A model generated the notes under the pieces. That model did not search any database. It was not told where the DNA came from and saw only the letters and a list, made by a program, of their open reading frames with translations. This document shows positions 42,775 through 52,964 of a DNA stretch of 64,000 nt, in pieces. The stretch is from the NCBI GenBank assembly GCA_019915015.1, contig JAHBBC010000020.1, forward strand, positions 186,001-250,000, written 5' to 3'. Numbering within the stretch: the stretch's first letter is position 1; the number at the start of each line of letters is the position of its first letter. Both the position numbers and the translations under genes were made by a program. The DNA is from Auriscalpium vulgare (taxonomy: Eukaryota; Basidiomycota; Agaricomycetes; Russulales; Auriscalpiaceae).

Positions 42775-44600
42775 CGCCGGCCCATTTTCTGGCAGCAGCG
42801 ACGCCGCTGTTTTGGGGCCGTGGGATGTCCTAAAATCTCAAAAAATCACGACGTGGCGCATAATCTCAAGGGCACCCAGGGCGCGGCATAGTCTGCGCAC
42901 GACTGCGCTGGAGGAGTTTCCCAAGTGCGCGTCCGTCCCGTGGACGCGCACGTCTGGACATCTTCAAGATTTCCGGGCGCGCACGAATACCCGGGACGCC
43001 TCGCGGTCCGTGCAGCCACGCGACGGCGCTCACGGCTCAAAAGTACAGGATGACGCGGGCAACACTGCGCGACGACGCGGGCAACACTGCGCGACGACCG
43101 CGTATCGACGCTGCGCGTAGGTACGTACCTCGTCGCGTTGTGTATAATTGATTGGACTCACCTACTTGATCTTTAGATGATGTGCTCCCGCCGCTGGCCA
43201 CGTCATCCGCCTGACGCCGGCCGCCGCCAACACTCAACTTCAAGGCTCACGCACCCACCAGCGCGGCAGCGCCTGCGGCCTTCCTGGCCGAGGCACCAAC
43301 TCCTTGACGCACCTGGACGACACGCACGACCGCGCCAAGACGTGCTCACCGCGAACGCGGGCATCAAGATGGCCTTCGCCAAGCAGCTGCCTGGACGACA
43401 CGCGCGGACGCACGTCGGTCGCATTCAAGAACGTCGTCGGGCTGGACGTGGCGCATGCGGCATGGACGTGGACGTGGCGCATAATACGCGGGGCGCCCGC
43501 GCAGGGCCTGCGGCCTTCCTGGACGACCCCAGCGCCTCGACGCATCTGGACGAGTCTGCGGACCGCCATGGACATGGCTCTTGCGGCGACACCCACGGAC
43601 GCGCGCAGCTCGAACAGCCGCGCTCACGACGTAGCTCACGCACATCGCTGGCCAGGGGCTGGACGAGGCTGCTCGCCGTGGGCGAGGCGGTCAACTTACA
43701 CGACGTCGAGACGACCACGGTACCAGGCACCACGTCATCGCCGGACGCGGAGCAGGGGCGTACGCCGCCCCTGCAGCTCCTCTGGACGTCGGCGCGTTGA
43801 CGCGCCTCGAAGTCCTCAAGATCGACGGGCGCGCACGACCACGGTGGACGCCTCGCAGGCCGTGCAGTTACCCAGCAACGGCGCTTCTCGAAACCCTTGG
43901 ACGGGGCGCGCACGGATCGACCCACCCTCATCCTCAATACACTGCGGGTCTTGTTCAGCAGCTATTTGCTTGCAGTGTGTCTAACCAGGCGCCACCTGTG
44001 AATAGCTGCTCAGCAGTAAATGCTACTTCTTCGTATAGACTTGCAGAGTACATACATATAAAATAAGTACAACAAATTCTGCAAAATCATAGCAATGACC
44101 AGTGTTTGAGGTCTCCCGCTCGAACGCGTCCGAGTCTCCGGCGCGGACCAAGCAGTGACTAGTGACTGCTCCTTGTGTGCAGCTTCCTGGCCGTGAATGA
44201 GAAGGCCGTAAGCACCCAGTGGCAGGTGTCCCTCATTGTGCGCAACAGGTTAAATCTTCTCTTGGTGCCTACTATTCAGTCGGAATCGTACTGCCATGCT
44301 CAGCGATGGCTCTCTAAAAGCTAGTACACAGAGACGACCTTTCTCCGAATTCCGTCACTGCAAGGTCAGCATGAGCCAGAGGAAGGACAGGGCGTGATGG
44401 TGCGTTCGATTAGGTTCTTAAGAGATGACCTAGAGCTGACCGGTTCTCGGTGAGACAGAGCCGCGCAGTGTCAAGAGACATCGTTCGCGTAGAAGGAGTG
44501 TACCGCCGTCCCATAGTATGTATGCGCTACGATGGATAAATTCGCCTCACTGACTGAGAGCTTGCAGAAGGAAGGACAACCTATGCTAGGACTCAGCATC
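42775..44600. repeat. Degenerate GC-rich repeat region right of the palindromic element
   Basis: No gene recognised. CTGGACG-type units recur every 30-60 bases between 42.95 and 43.93 kb, as at 25.9-27.2 kb, with which larger blocks are shared. Open frames here are by-products of the repeat. The part after 44.1 kb is unique sequence without features. Confidence 0.45.
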
Positions 44601-44651
44601 GCCTGATATGCGATATGGAATGCAGCCGACGGCTACCACAGATTCGCGACG

Positions 44652-44921
44652 CTAGCTTGGCCACACCGCCGTTATGATCACACTGTAGATGACTACAGAG
44701 CTATTTTCTCGCCAAGGGAGTTGCGCAATATTTTGTTGTTGATGTATGGTGCAAAACTCGGGTCCGTTCAGATCTTCCAGCAAATGTGTCGGGCGACTCG
44801 TTTCCGATAGGTCAAATTCGACATTCCAAGATGATTCTACAAGTACTCTGCGTTGAGCGAGTTTGTCCATGACGTCTCCGAGAGTCAGTCGCATCATTGC
44901 GGTGATGAGGCCCGTATACAA
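44652..44921 (-). other. Coding-like tract, unidentified
   Basis: A minus-strand frame of about 89 codons with balanced composition (V-E-S-S-W-N-V-E-F-D-L-S-E-T and H-L-L-E-D-L-N-G-P-E-F). No start or splice context is clear. It could be the 3' end of a lost gene; I do not recognise it. Confidence 0.2.
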
Positions 44922-44930
44922 ATAAGTACA

Positions 44931-44992
44931 GCTAGATATCAGAGGAGAGTACGTGAATATGGCTAGATATCAGAGGAGAGTACGTGAATATG
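44931..44992 (+). repeat. 31-bp tandem duplication
   Basis: Two exact copies of a 31-bp unit starting GCTAGATATCAGAGGAGAGT (44931-44961 and 44962-44992), just beyond the 3' end of the split MYND gene. Confidence 0.9.
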
Positions 44993-45013
44993 TTTCATCG
45001 AGTATGTCTTAAT

Positions 45014-45259
45014 TTACGGGATAACTCGTCCACCATGTTCTACAGGTATTTTGTCCAGCACGAAGTCCATCATTGTCGCCTTATCCCGCGTAAGCATCGC
45101 GTTAGTCAAGAAAATATCCATGCGATGCGTCTGGCCTCCAAGCCGCACCGTGGCCCCTACGGGCACCCCCATGCCACGTTGGTCTTCTGGGAGTTCAATC
45201 GGCAATACATGCAATTCTTCTGGAGAGACGGTCCAGTCCACGATTATGCAGAGGGACAT
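45014..45259 (-). pseudogene. MYND protein E, 3' fragment severed by a transposon
   Basis: About 80 codons to the TAA at 45014. It aligns with the C-terminus of MYND gene C: both share V-R-L-G-x-Q-x-H, then N-A-x-L, then T-M-M/I-D-x-x-L-D-K/R-I/V-P-V-E-x-G-G-R. The fragment begins exactly where the inverted-repeat element 45260-49537 ends, and the 5' part of the gene resumes beyond it on the same strand. Joined across the element the frame is continuous, so the rest of the gene shows no other lesion here. Confidence 0.8.
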
Positions 45260-48200
45260 CAGTACTTGTGTCCGACCCCTGAAATGCCCTGAAATAGCAA
45301 TTTCAGGGCTTTTCAGCTCTTTCCAGGCTGTTCAGCGCAGTTCAGAGGTTTTCAGGCAAAGCAGTTATTTCAGAGCGTTGGCCTGAGCCCTTTCTCAGTT
45401 TCCTCACATCCTCACATTTTGTAGCTACCACGACTACTGACACATAGAGATATATACAATCAATGCAGGATGCGCCGGCCTGCCTCCCTCGCCGCTGGAC
45501 GCCTCTCACCCGCAGCCTTTTCCTTCAACCTGGACACCGCCGCGTCGTCGAGGTCCTGTTCGTGCGAGGCGTTCATGTATCGAGCGTACGCAGCAGCTGC
45601 TGGACGCGGGCCGCCTGCTTACCCGTGTCGCTAGACGCGGCCTTTCCGCTTCCCCGCATCGCCGGACGCCCCCTACGCGCCTCTGCACCGCGCTGGACGC
45701 GCCCGCTCGCTTTATTCGTCGCTGGACGCCTCCCACCCACGTCGCTTTCCTTCGACCTGGACGCGGCCGTTCGTGGCGCGACACTCGTTTGTGTTGGCGA
45801 GCACGGCCACGCGCATATCGGTGGACGCGTGCGCACACTGCTTTCGATGTGTCCCGCACGGTGGGTGTATTCCCGGGGGCGCGCGACTTTGATGGGCGGA
45901 GGTGTGCGGGACAGCCTGGATGCCGCCGTGCGCGTTCGTGTTGGCAAGCACGGCGCGGGTGCCAACGAGGGTTGGTGGACGCGGCGCGCAACTTTGACGG
46001 CCTGCGGGCACACAATCGATGAGTACAACATGTAGCGCGCGTAGAGCACTTGCACGTACGTGCGTCGAATATGCAGATCGTGACAGGCGGCATCGAGCGA
46101 GCGAGCACGGGCAGCTGCTGGACAGGCGTTGTTGGTAGCGCAGTGTTCACGCGGTGTTGGCGGCGGGCATGGGCGGCGCGAGGCGAAGTGTACGCAGAGG
46201 GCAGCGTTTGTGCGGGGAGATGGGTGTAGACAGCGCGGGCATACGTTGCAGGCGGCGTGGCGGCGGCATGAGGCGTGTGGCGAGGGCGGCGCGAGGTGAC
46301 AGATGTGGGTGACGCACAAGACGGGTGGTGGCGTTGCGGGGCGGCAGGCAGCGGCGATGCAGAGCAGGCGCGGCGTCTCGGGGTGGTGGTGTTGTGGGCG
46401 AACGCGGCGCGAGGTGAGGGCGTGTCCATGCGCGATTACTCGTTAGAAGAAGGAGGTGCAGGGTCATATTTGCGATGCTGCTCACCGATATCAGCTCTCC
46501 ATCTCCACCCTTCGTGCAGATTGTTCGGTGAGTCTTTTCTCCTGACTTGCGCAAGAGAGTGACGTGGTGTGCGCGTCACGCAGTTGAAGTGAGATGGGTC
46601 TATCAAAGAGGAAGCAGTGGGCGTGGTGATAAAAGTGCCATTGCGAGAAGGTACAGGTGTGTGTCGGGAGATGGGTGAGTTCGTGAAGGCGAGGAGTCGG
46701 GAGACGCCCCCGGGGCGGCATCCTCCACCGAGCGGTCTGGCAGAATCTCGGCCATGCGCATCTGCTCCTCCAGGTGCGCTATGACCCACGGCCTGCGCAC
46801 CCATTGCCGTCTCGCACGTGTTGAGGGCAGCCTGCGAGCAAGTAGACCCCGGCCCGCCTAGCCAATCACAATCGTACGTTAGAGATAACGTACTAGTGTT
46901 AACGCGTCCCCGTATTTCTGAGCTGCTTGCATGCCGGTGATGGAAATGCTATCCATGATACCGGCTAAGTTGTCCATTTTGCTGAGTAGTCTTTTGGAGG
47001 AGTACAAGGATAATAGGAGAGGAGGATAAGGATGCAACCCGCAAAGAGTCGGATGAATCCTAACCCTAGGAGCGGTGGCTGTGCGCACATAAGCGCTGGG
47101 GTACAAATCTTGTGATGTCGACTGTCGACATCACAAGATTTGTACCCCAGCGCTTATGTGCACATGTCGAGATCTCCCTATTTAGAATTTAGCGTTGTCT
47201 CCGTTTCCCATCTGGCCACTTCGTCTTTCAGTCATGCCGCACCAATCATCCTGCATCACAACTAATCGCGCGAACGCGCTCAGCACCTTTCATCAGTACT
47301 TGTGTCGGACCCCTGAAATGCCCTGAAATAGGGGTTTCAGCCGTTTTCAGCCGTTTTCAGCTTGTTCAGGGCATTTCAGAGGTGTCCAGGCAAAGCCGTC
47401 ATTTCAGAGGGTTGGCAGTCCGTTCTCATTTGTGAAATACTCGCATTTAAGAGCCATCAGACTACTGCAAAATGCATAGATACGAGGACAAAGACCTGTG
47501 AAATATAGAAAGGCAGTAAAGGTATATAATGTCCGAGTCTAGAAAGGGGGTTGTATCTGTGGATGGCCTCGTTGAAGCCGCCGTCTGTTGGCCATATTTG
47601 CCGCTGACGAGGTGCATGCTGTCACCACCGGCACTCCTGCGATTCGCCATGTCCGCACCGAGAGGGACCGGCTAGGTGCGCGCGCCGCTATCTTACCTGC
47701 CGCAGTCGCGTCCAGCGGCACGCTCGGGGATACGCAACGAATTTGCCCATCTGCTGGCCGGTTACTTCACCCATACCATTTTAACCTTGTTGTCGCCAGG
47801 GCTAGTCCGCAGTGATCCGCGGCGGCGAGAAACGAGGACGGGCAGCGGTGAGGGAATGAACACGGGTAACGGTGAGGGAACAAACACGTCGGGCGTCGGT
47901 GAGGGAACGAACACGCCGGTCAGCGGTGAGGGAACGAACACGGGCAGAGAGTACGGGCTGAGTGCGGGCTCATCCTGGCCAGGCCGTGGACGGTTGAACG
48001 AGTGTCGACAGCGCGAAGGGTGCGCTTTGGTGGAACGGTGTCGGTGTCGCGGTGCTGTAGCGTGGCGTCGCGACTACTCGTTAACAGGACGAGGTCATAT
48101 AGGTACTTACACTTGCCCTTCATGGTGTTTCCCTTCTTCCTGGACCTCTATCCAACCTCCGTTCCCTTCGTCCTGCTCCTCTATCCAAACTCTCTGCAAA

Positions 48201-49537
48201 TTGCTCATCCGTCCGACTTGCGTGAGAGTGACGTGGCCTGCGCGACACGTCATTGCAGAGGGCGGGCTGCGGGCGACTGTGAAGTGAGTTGCGGGCGGGG
48301 TATCGCGAGTGAGTTTCGGGGGGTGGGTGAGTTGGTGAAGGTAAGACGAGGGAAGACGTCGACTTGACCGCGACGCAGTGATGTGACAAGGTGTGACAAA
48401 TCATGCCAGCGCACATTGTGCGCGCCGACTTATAACCAAGTACTTGCGCTTCTGACCTTCGTGTATGTATGCTTGGTACGTTTTCATACATCAGCTCGAT
48501 GCAATCGAGCTGATCATACAATTCTCCAGCAGGCTTATGCACGGATGACGGTCCCGGGCATACGACAACGCGCACTGGACGAACTGCAAAGACGCGCGTT
48601 AGCAACTAAGTTGCGCACGCATGTGCAGCGGACGGGCGCAGAGTGCGCAAGGATGACGGGACGCGCGTCGATGTTGACAGTCTGAGAACAAGCAAGGTGC
48701 GCGGGCGTGCACGAACTCGCTGTGGGCCCACTTCAGAGCAGTGCCGGGGCGTACGCAACCAGGTAAGCAACCCACGTAGTCCCTTTCTCCTCCAACCTGA
48801 AGGTTCGTTCAGGGAACGGATCACGCCCCACGCGCTCCTTCCCAAACACTGAGCCTCAGGTGAACGGTCACGAACCCAGGGGAGGTGCGTAAATGCATGT
48901 CGGCTCATAGTACAACAATCCATATACCGCTCGCTCTCGTTCTCCGTGCCAGCCAACGCCATCCATCGGCACATAGCAACCGCTGCTATCTCGCCTTCGG
49001 GTGCGAACATTCGCCCTCATCTTTGCCAGAGGCAAAGCGACGCAGACCAGGTCGATGCATCGCGGCGGCAAGCACACCACACAAATTAATTTCCAATTAC
49101 ATGGCCCATGCAGCGGGCGCATTTGGCGAGCTTAATGCAGCCGGAGTCCCTTCGCAGGGTGGTACGTTCAGCTCAACGCCCATTACGCCCCTCTCTAACA
49201 TCTCGGTCAGCTACATCCCACATTCCAGCCGCGCGTCGCGCAACTTGGACATGTATCTGAGCCTGCGCGTTCGTCTTATCCTCATGCATCGACCGTGCGT
49301 TTCGTGACTCGTACGAGCGCTCCCGCGCAGCGTTGAGCGCAAGCAGGACAACCTGATAGATTAATATATATACATGAGCTACTACTGTATTTTATTAAAT
49401 AGCAGTTCGCGGATCTTGATGGTGTATGCTCTGAAATCCTCTGAAATGACATATTTCAGCCGTTTTCAGAGCATTTCAGCCCTGTCGTATCATTTCAGGG
49501 GTGTTCAGGGCATTTCAGGGGCCCGATACAAGTACTG
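45260..49537. mobile_element. 4.28-kb terminal-inverted-repeat element inserted in MYND gene E
   Basis: The left end reads CAGTACTTGTGTCCGACCCC; the right end, on the minus strand, begins CAGTACTTGTATCGGGCCCC; both continue TGAAATGCCCTGAA. Subterminal regions are full of TTTCAG and CTGAAA motifs, as in hAT-like elements, but the flanking repeat is only AT (45258-45259, 49538-49539), so the superfamily is open. A third, left-type end starts at 47294, and two diverged internal copies (about 46.43-46.72 and 48.07-48.35 kb) suggest two related elements nested or fused. No transposase is recognisable; 45.5-46.0 kb contains GCTGGACGC-type repeats and the 47.09-47.16 kb palindrome lies inside. Probably non-autonomous. 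Confidence 0.75.
47085..47161. repeat. Perfect 38-bp inverted repeat with a single-base centre
   Basis: Arms 47085-47122 and 47124-47161 are exact reverse complements around T47123 (arm start GCACATAAGCGCTGGGGTAC, centre GTCGAC-T-GTCGAC). It can form a near-perfect hairpin of 38 pairs. It lies within the 4.28-kb element, 133 bp before the internal terminus at 47294. Confidence 0.92.
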
Positions 49538-49539
49538 AT

Positions 49540-51125
49540 GGAGGAAAGGTATTCGTAGCTTCCGGGTGATGCTTCGGAGGCGAGGGCAACAATAGATGCA
49601 GCAATCGACGTGGTGAAAAACGAGAGCGAGTAGGCTTGAAATAGCTGCTCGCGCGGACTGACGACACCTTCAAGCAGACCGAATGGTTTTGATGGCGAGC
49701 AGTGCGTCCTGTGCACTTCCCAGTCTGCGACTTGACATGGGACCGAACAGTAGTAACTGTCACGGCAGCGGGAGCAGCGCCGTAATGCGCGCTTGAAATC
49801 GGGTCTACCGCACTTCATGCAGACGGATGGTGGGTCAGCTGGCTTGTCGTGCGCTTCACTGGCGGACACTTACGTTTTTGCAGCTCCCAGTGGACGCGGC
49901 CAGCAGGACAGCTACACGCTGATCCAACAACCGCTTCAAAGCCACCCATGCATCGGAGAAAGGACGCGACTGTGCAATCTTGATGTTCGGGCCATCATCC
50001 AGCCGCGCAAATGCTTTCTTCACGGCCTTGATGACCGGACGAAAAAGCAAGTACCGGGGAAGAACGTCCTGGGCGAGCGCTATGGCTGCTGTGCGTGCTC
50101 CTTCGTCCAGCGTGTGCAGCTTCGGCGCGAGGTCCACTAGCGCCGCGAGTAACCCCCCGCGCACGCTCTGCGCAACCCATGAAATTCCAGTGCCTGTCTC
50201 GACGAGCATATGAAGAAGGCGTAGACTTGGACCGAGAGTTGCATACCGGTGGCTCTCGCGCTCATGTTTCCGGGAGAAACGAACGAGAGTGCGGGCCACC
50301 ATGTGCACTGCACCCTCAGAGCAGACCGCAGGGACCAGGGGCGCTACGAGAAGCTGCCTGCAAAGCATTTCAAGCTGGCGGATGTAGGATTGGAAAAACA
50401 GTTCGTGCGGCTGCGGGCGTGCATCCAAGGCGAGGCGCAGAGGGAGAACGGCACGTGTGGCAATAAGTTCTGGGCTTCCACCCCGTCCGTTGAGGAGAAG
50501 GTTCTTGATGGGCATTGTGGAATCGCGGAAGAGCACTTCGAGGGCCATAGCGGCGCAGGGTGCCACTGGTAGGGCCGTCACATCGCATCGCATCCACATG
50601 AGAGCAGCTACTTTGAATATTTCGGGTGTTCCAATGATGTGCGGCCGCAGCTCATGGTCTTGGGCGAGAAGGAATATGACATGCATGTACGTCTCTAGCT
50701 GGTCCGGGGAAGTGTTGGGGCCAGGCTCGGTTTCTTCAGAGAAGTGAATAAGCCACTTGACCATGGCAGGCCAAGCTTCAATTACATCTGGTATATTTAT
50801 GAGTTCTTGATGTTGAAGGAGCGTGCTGAGGCCGCTGAAGCAATGCATGATGAGGTCTGGGCGGGGTCTGCCTCCGAGCGATCGTTGTGTGGGCGTCTTG
50901 CGGATGTGCGCGCAGAAAAGCATGACAACCTCAGCACTGTAAGCCTCGCCTACGACTCTGACGGAATCATAGCTCAAGGCACCAATAGCATGGATGGAGC
51001 CGCGCTTTGCTGCCATGATCACCTGCAGTGACAGTTGTTCAGTTCGAGTCTGAGTCCGAGATGGGCGACTACTGATTAATTACTTTGGATGGCTCGACAC
51101 GTAGTCGCCTTCGCATGCCTTCCAT
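49540..51125 (-). pseudogene. MYND protein E, 5' part
   Basis: Exon 1 51125-51084 (M-E-G-M-R-R-R-L-R-V-E-P-S-K), exon 2 51022-49874, exon 3 from 49812. Exon 2 is the family helical domain (F-C-A-H-I-R-K-T-P, L-P-R-Y-L-L-F-R-P-V-I-K-A-V). The MYND finger is complete: C-K-N-C across the 61-bp intron, then C-S-R-C, C-S-V-P-C and H-R-T-H-C. Unlike genes A, C and D, no intron follows the finger; the frame runs straight through K-P-F-G-L-L-E-G-V-V, i.e. an intron has been lost. The frame is cut at 49540 by the inserted element, so the full protein cannot be made; a truncated one with an intact finger could be. It is closest to gene C. Confidence 0.82.
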
Positions 51126-52549
51126 TGCCCCCTTTTTGGAATGGGGAGAGAGGATATTGATGGGCTGCAGGTATGACTGTAGTGAAAAACCTAAGAGTCT
51201 TAGAGTGTCGAGCCTATCCGGCCGCGAGTCTGCGACTTCTGCGCCGAGTGCTCACGTGAGCTGTTCAACCCGACTGACTTGGCGCGGATATTTTGAGTCC
51301 CATCTTCTATACCACCGTGCTGGAGCGCCGTCTTCGCGCGCATGAAGCAACATAGTGAGTCCTAATGGCATTTTCAAGAGCCTTCAGATCTCACGCCGTA
51401 GCCTGCTAGCGCATGACTTGAAGCTTGCCAGATTCACCAATTCGCGGCGACTCGCAAGGCTCGGGAAGCAGGTCTTCTGGTCACTTGGACGGTTTACCAT
51501 TGACCCACAGCCATGACGTTGCGCCTCCGGCTGCGGCGTTGCCCTTTCTTTGCTCGGCTGGGATTCGGTGTGCCCAAATCGTCTTTATCGCCATTTGCGC
51601 ATACTTACACATCTTTACAGGTGAACCCTCATTCCACCAATGCCAGAACTGAGCGCCGGTATCATGCACTGGGGGTACGAGGTCTCGGCTCTTGAGGCAG
51701 TCATTATGTCGCCGAGGGTCAAATGACGGTTGCATTGCCGTCGGTTTCCTCCGCAACAGATCCGGTCAGGCGCGGCAGGTGAATACTACCTTTTCCTCGA
51801 GCTCAGCACTGAAGCTGACAATTTTTCCAACTTATTTCTATCGCACCAGTACGCTGGTCCTCAGGATGTCATGGGCATACGAGAGCCGGAGAGAAAGCTG
51901 AGGAACTAGGCTGTGGTACGTCGACATGTAATTCTGCATATTGCTGCCGCCTGTATGCCGATGCGTTGACCGGCATGCAGCGCTCAGTTTGTGGTGATCT
52001 AGAGCCAAACCGCGGTCCGCCACACTGGTTTCTGGATCCACCGAACAGAGCGGCACCTCGAGCTCTTTTTCAACCTGTGTTTTGCGCCTTCAACATATGG
52101 GGTCCTCCGTTCGTCGGCGCGTAATCTACGCTCTAGTCTCTCAAGTTGTCAGGTATCATATGTCATTGCGTCGATACGCGCGGACCGAGACGCTTCAAGG
52201 CCAGTGTGACGTCCGTCATGTTTCGTCTGTCAGTTTCATCTCAAAGCGCGGTTTCTAGTTCCAAATTTGTGTCTTTGATCCTCGGGTGCAGGGAGCACGA
52301 TGCATTGCCGGCGACACAGTTCCTTTAGTGCTTCACTCTGCGACGATCATATTCGTCCGCAGCGCCGCGAGATTAATACGCGTAGTCGGCACTGGAACTG
52401 GCGCTCGGGAAAGGGCAGACAGCGATGCGAGCGAGGCACCATTTTGGCGCAGGCGGTCTGTCCTCGTCTGCGTTTCCCCAGCCCTTGCCTTAATTGCTCA
52501 CTTCATCGCTCGTGAATAGCTTTTGGGGGCTCGTGGCGGATTCCCTCTC
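51126..52549. other. Intergenic region left of the copia element
   Basis: No gene recognised. A minus-strand frame at about 51481-51756 contains Q-F-W-H-W-W-N-E-G-S, which looks protein-like but is too short and isolated to assign. Confidence 0.35.
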
Positions 52550-52554
52550 TCCAC

Positions 52555-52688
52555 TGTTGGCGATGTGGGTCGTCGCTCGTCGTAGGGTACATACTTACGT
52601 AATCCGCGTCGCTGTATGCGCGCGTCGTGCTCGTACTTTCTTTACTCTCTCCGGTCACCTCCCTTGCAATCATACTTTGATTCTCATA
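52555..52688 (+). repeat. 5' LTR of the copia element
   Basis: 134 bp; matches 55789-55922 base for base where compared. Very short for a copia LTR, consistent with a non-autonomous element. Confidence 0.9.
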
Positions 52689-52702
52689 GGTTATGGGCCC
52701 TG
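52689..52702 (+). other. Primer binding site, half-tRNA type
   Basis: GGTTATGGGCCCTG starts immediately after the LTR. It is complementary to the anticodon stem-loop of initiator methionine tRNA (GGGCCCATAACC), the internal primer site used by Drosophila copia and relatives. Confidence 0.75.
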
Positions 52703-52767
52703 CTCGTCGCTCTTAGCCCCCTAGTATCATTCTTCCTTTGCTCTTGACCCGATTCAGTCACCCCCGG

Positions 52768-52907
52768 CCAGCTAGAGCCTCATATCCAGCCAGTTGCCAG
52801 CTAGAGCCTATCCAGCCAGTCGCCAGCTAGAGCGAGAATCCAGCCAGTCTCCCCAGTGCGCCAGCTAGAGCAAGAATCCAGCCTTCCCTTCCCTTCCCTT
52901 CCCTTCC
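52768..52907 (+). repeat. Leader repeats: GCCAGCTAGAGC units and (TTCCC)n
   Basis: Four imperfect units of about 25-40 bp, each with GCCAGCTAGAGC followed by ATCCAGCC-like sequence (52768-52880), then five TTCCC repeats (about 52884-52907). They occupy the untranslated leader between the primer site and the gag ATG and could act in packaging; that is a guess. Confidence 0.75.
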
Positions 52908-52964
52908 CGTCATTGAATCATCTCCGCCCTCGACAATCTTTCGCCACATCACCACATCACTACG

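Noticed and set aside
42812..43984. Several open frames of 100-220 codons on both strands
   Set aside because: They arise from GGACG-type repeats; no frame is favoured and no domain is recognisable.
47058..47070. CCTAACCCTAGG, resembling a telomere repeat
   Set aside because: Fewer than two repeat units, inside a transposon; chance or an isolated telobox is more likely than an interstitial telomere.
45260..49537. Assignment of the element to hAT
   Set aside because: Ends and TTTCAG subterminal repeats are suggestive, but there is no 8-bp target duplication (only AT) and no transposase, so I left the superfamily open.
52768..52907. Repeats considered as a CRISPR-like array
   Set aside because: Units are imperfect, spacers are short and similar to each other, and the genome is eukaryotic; they are leader repeats of the copia element.
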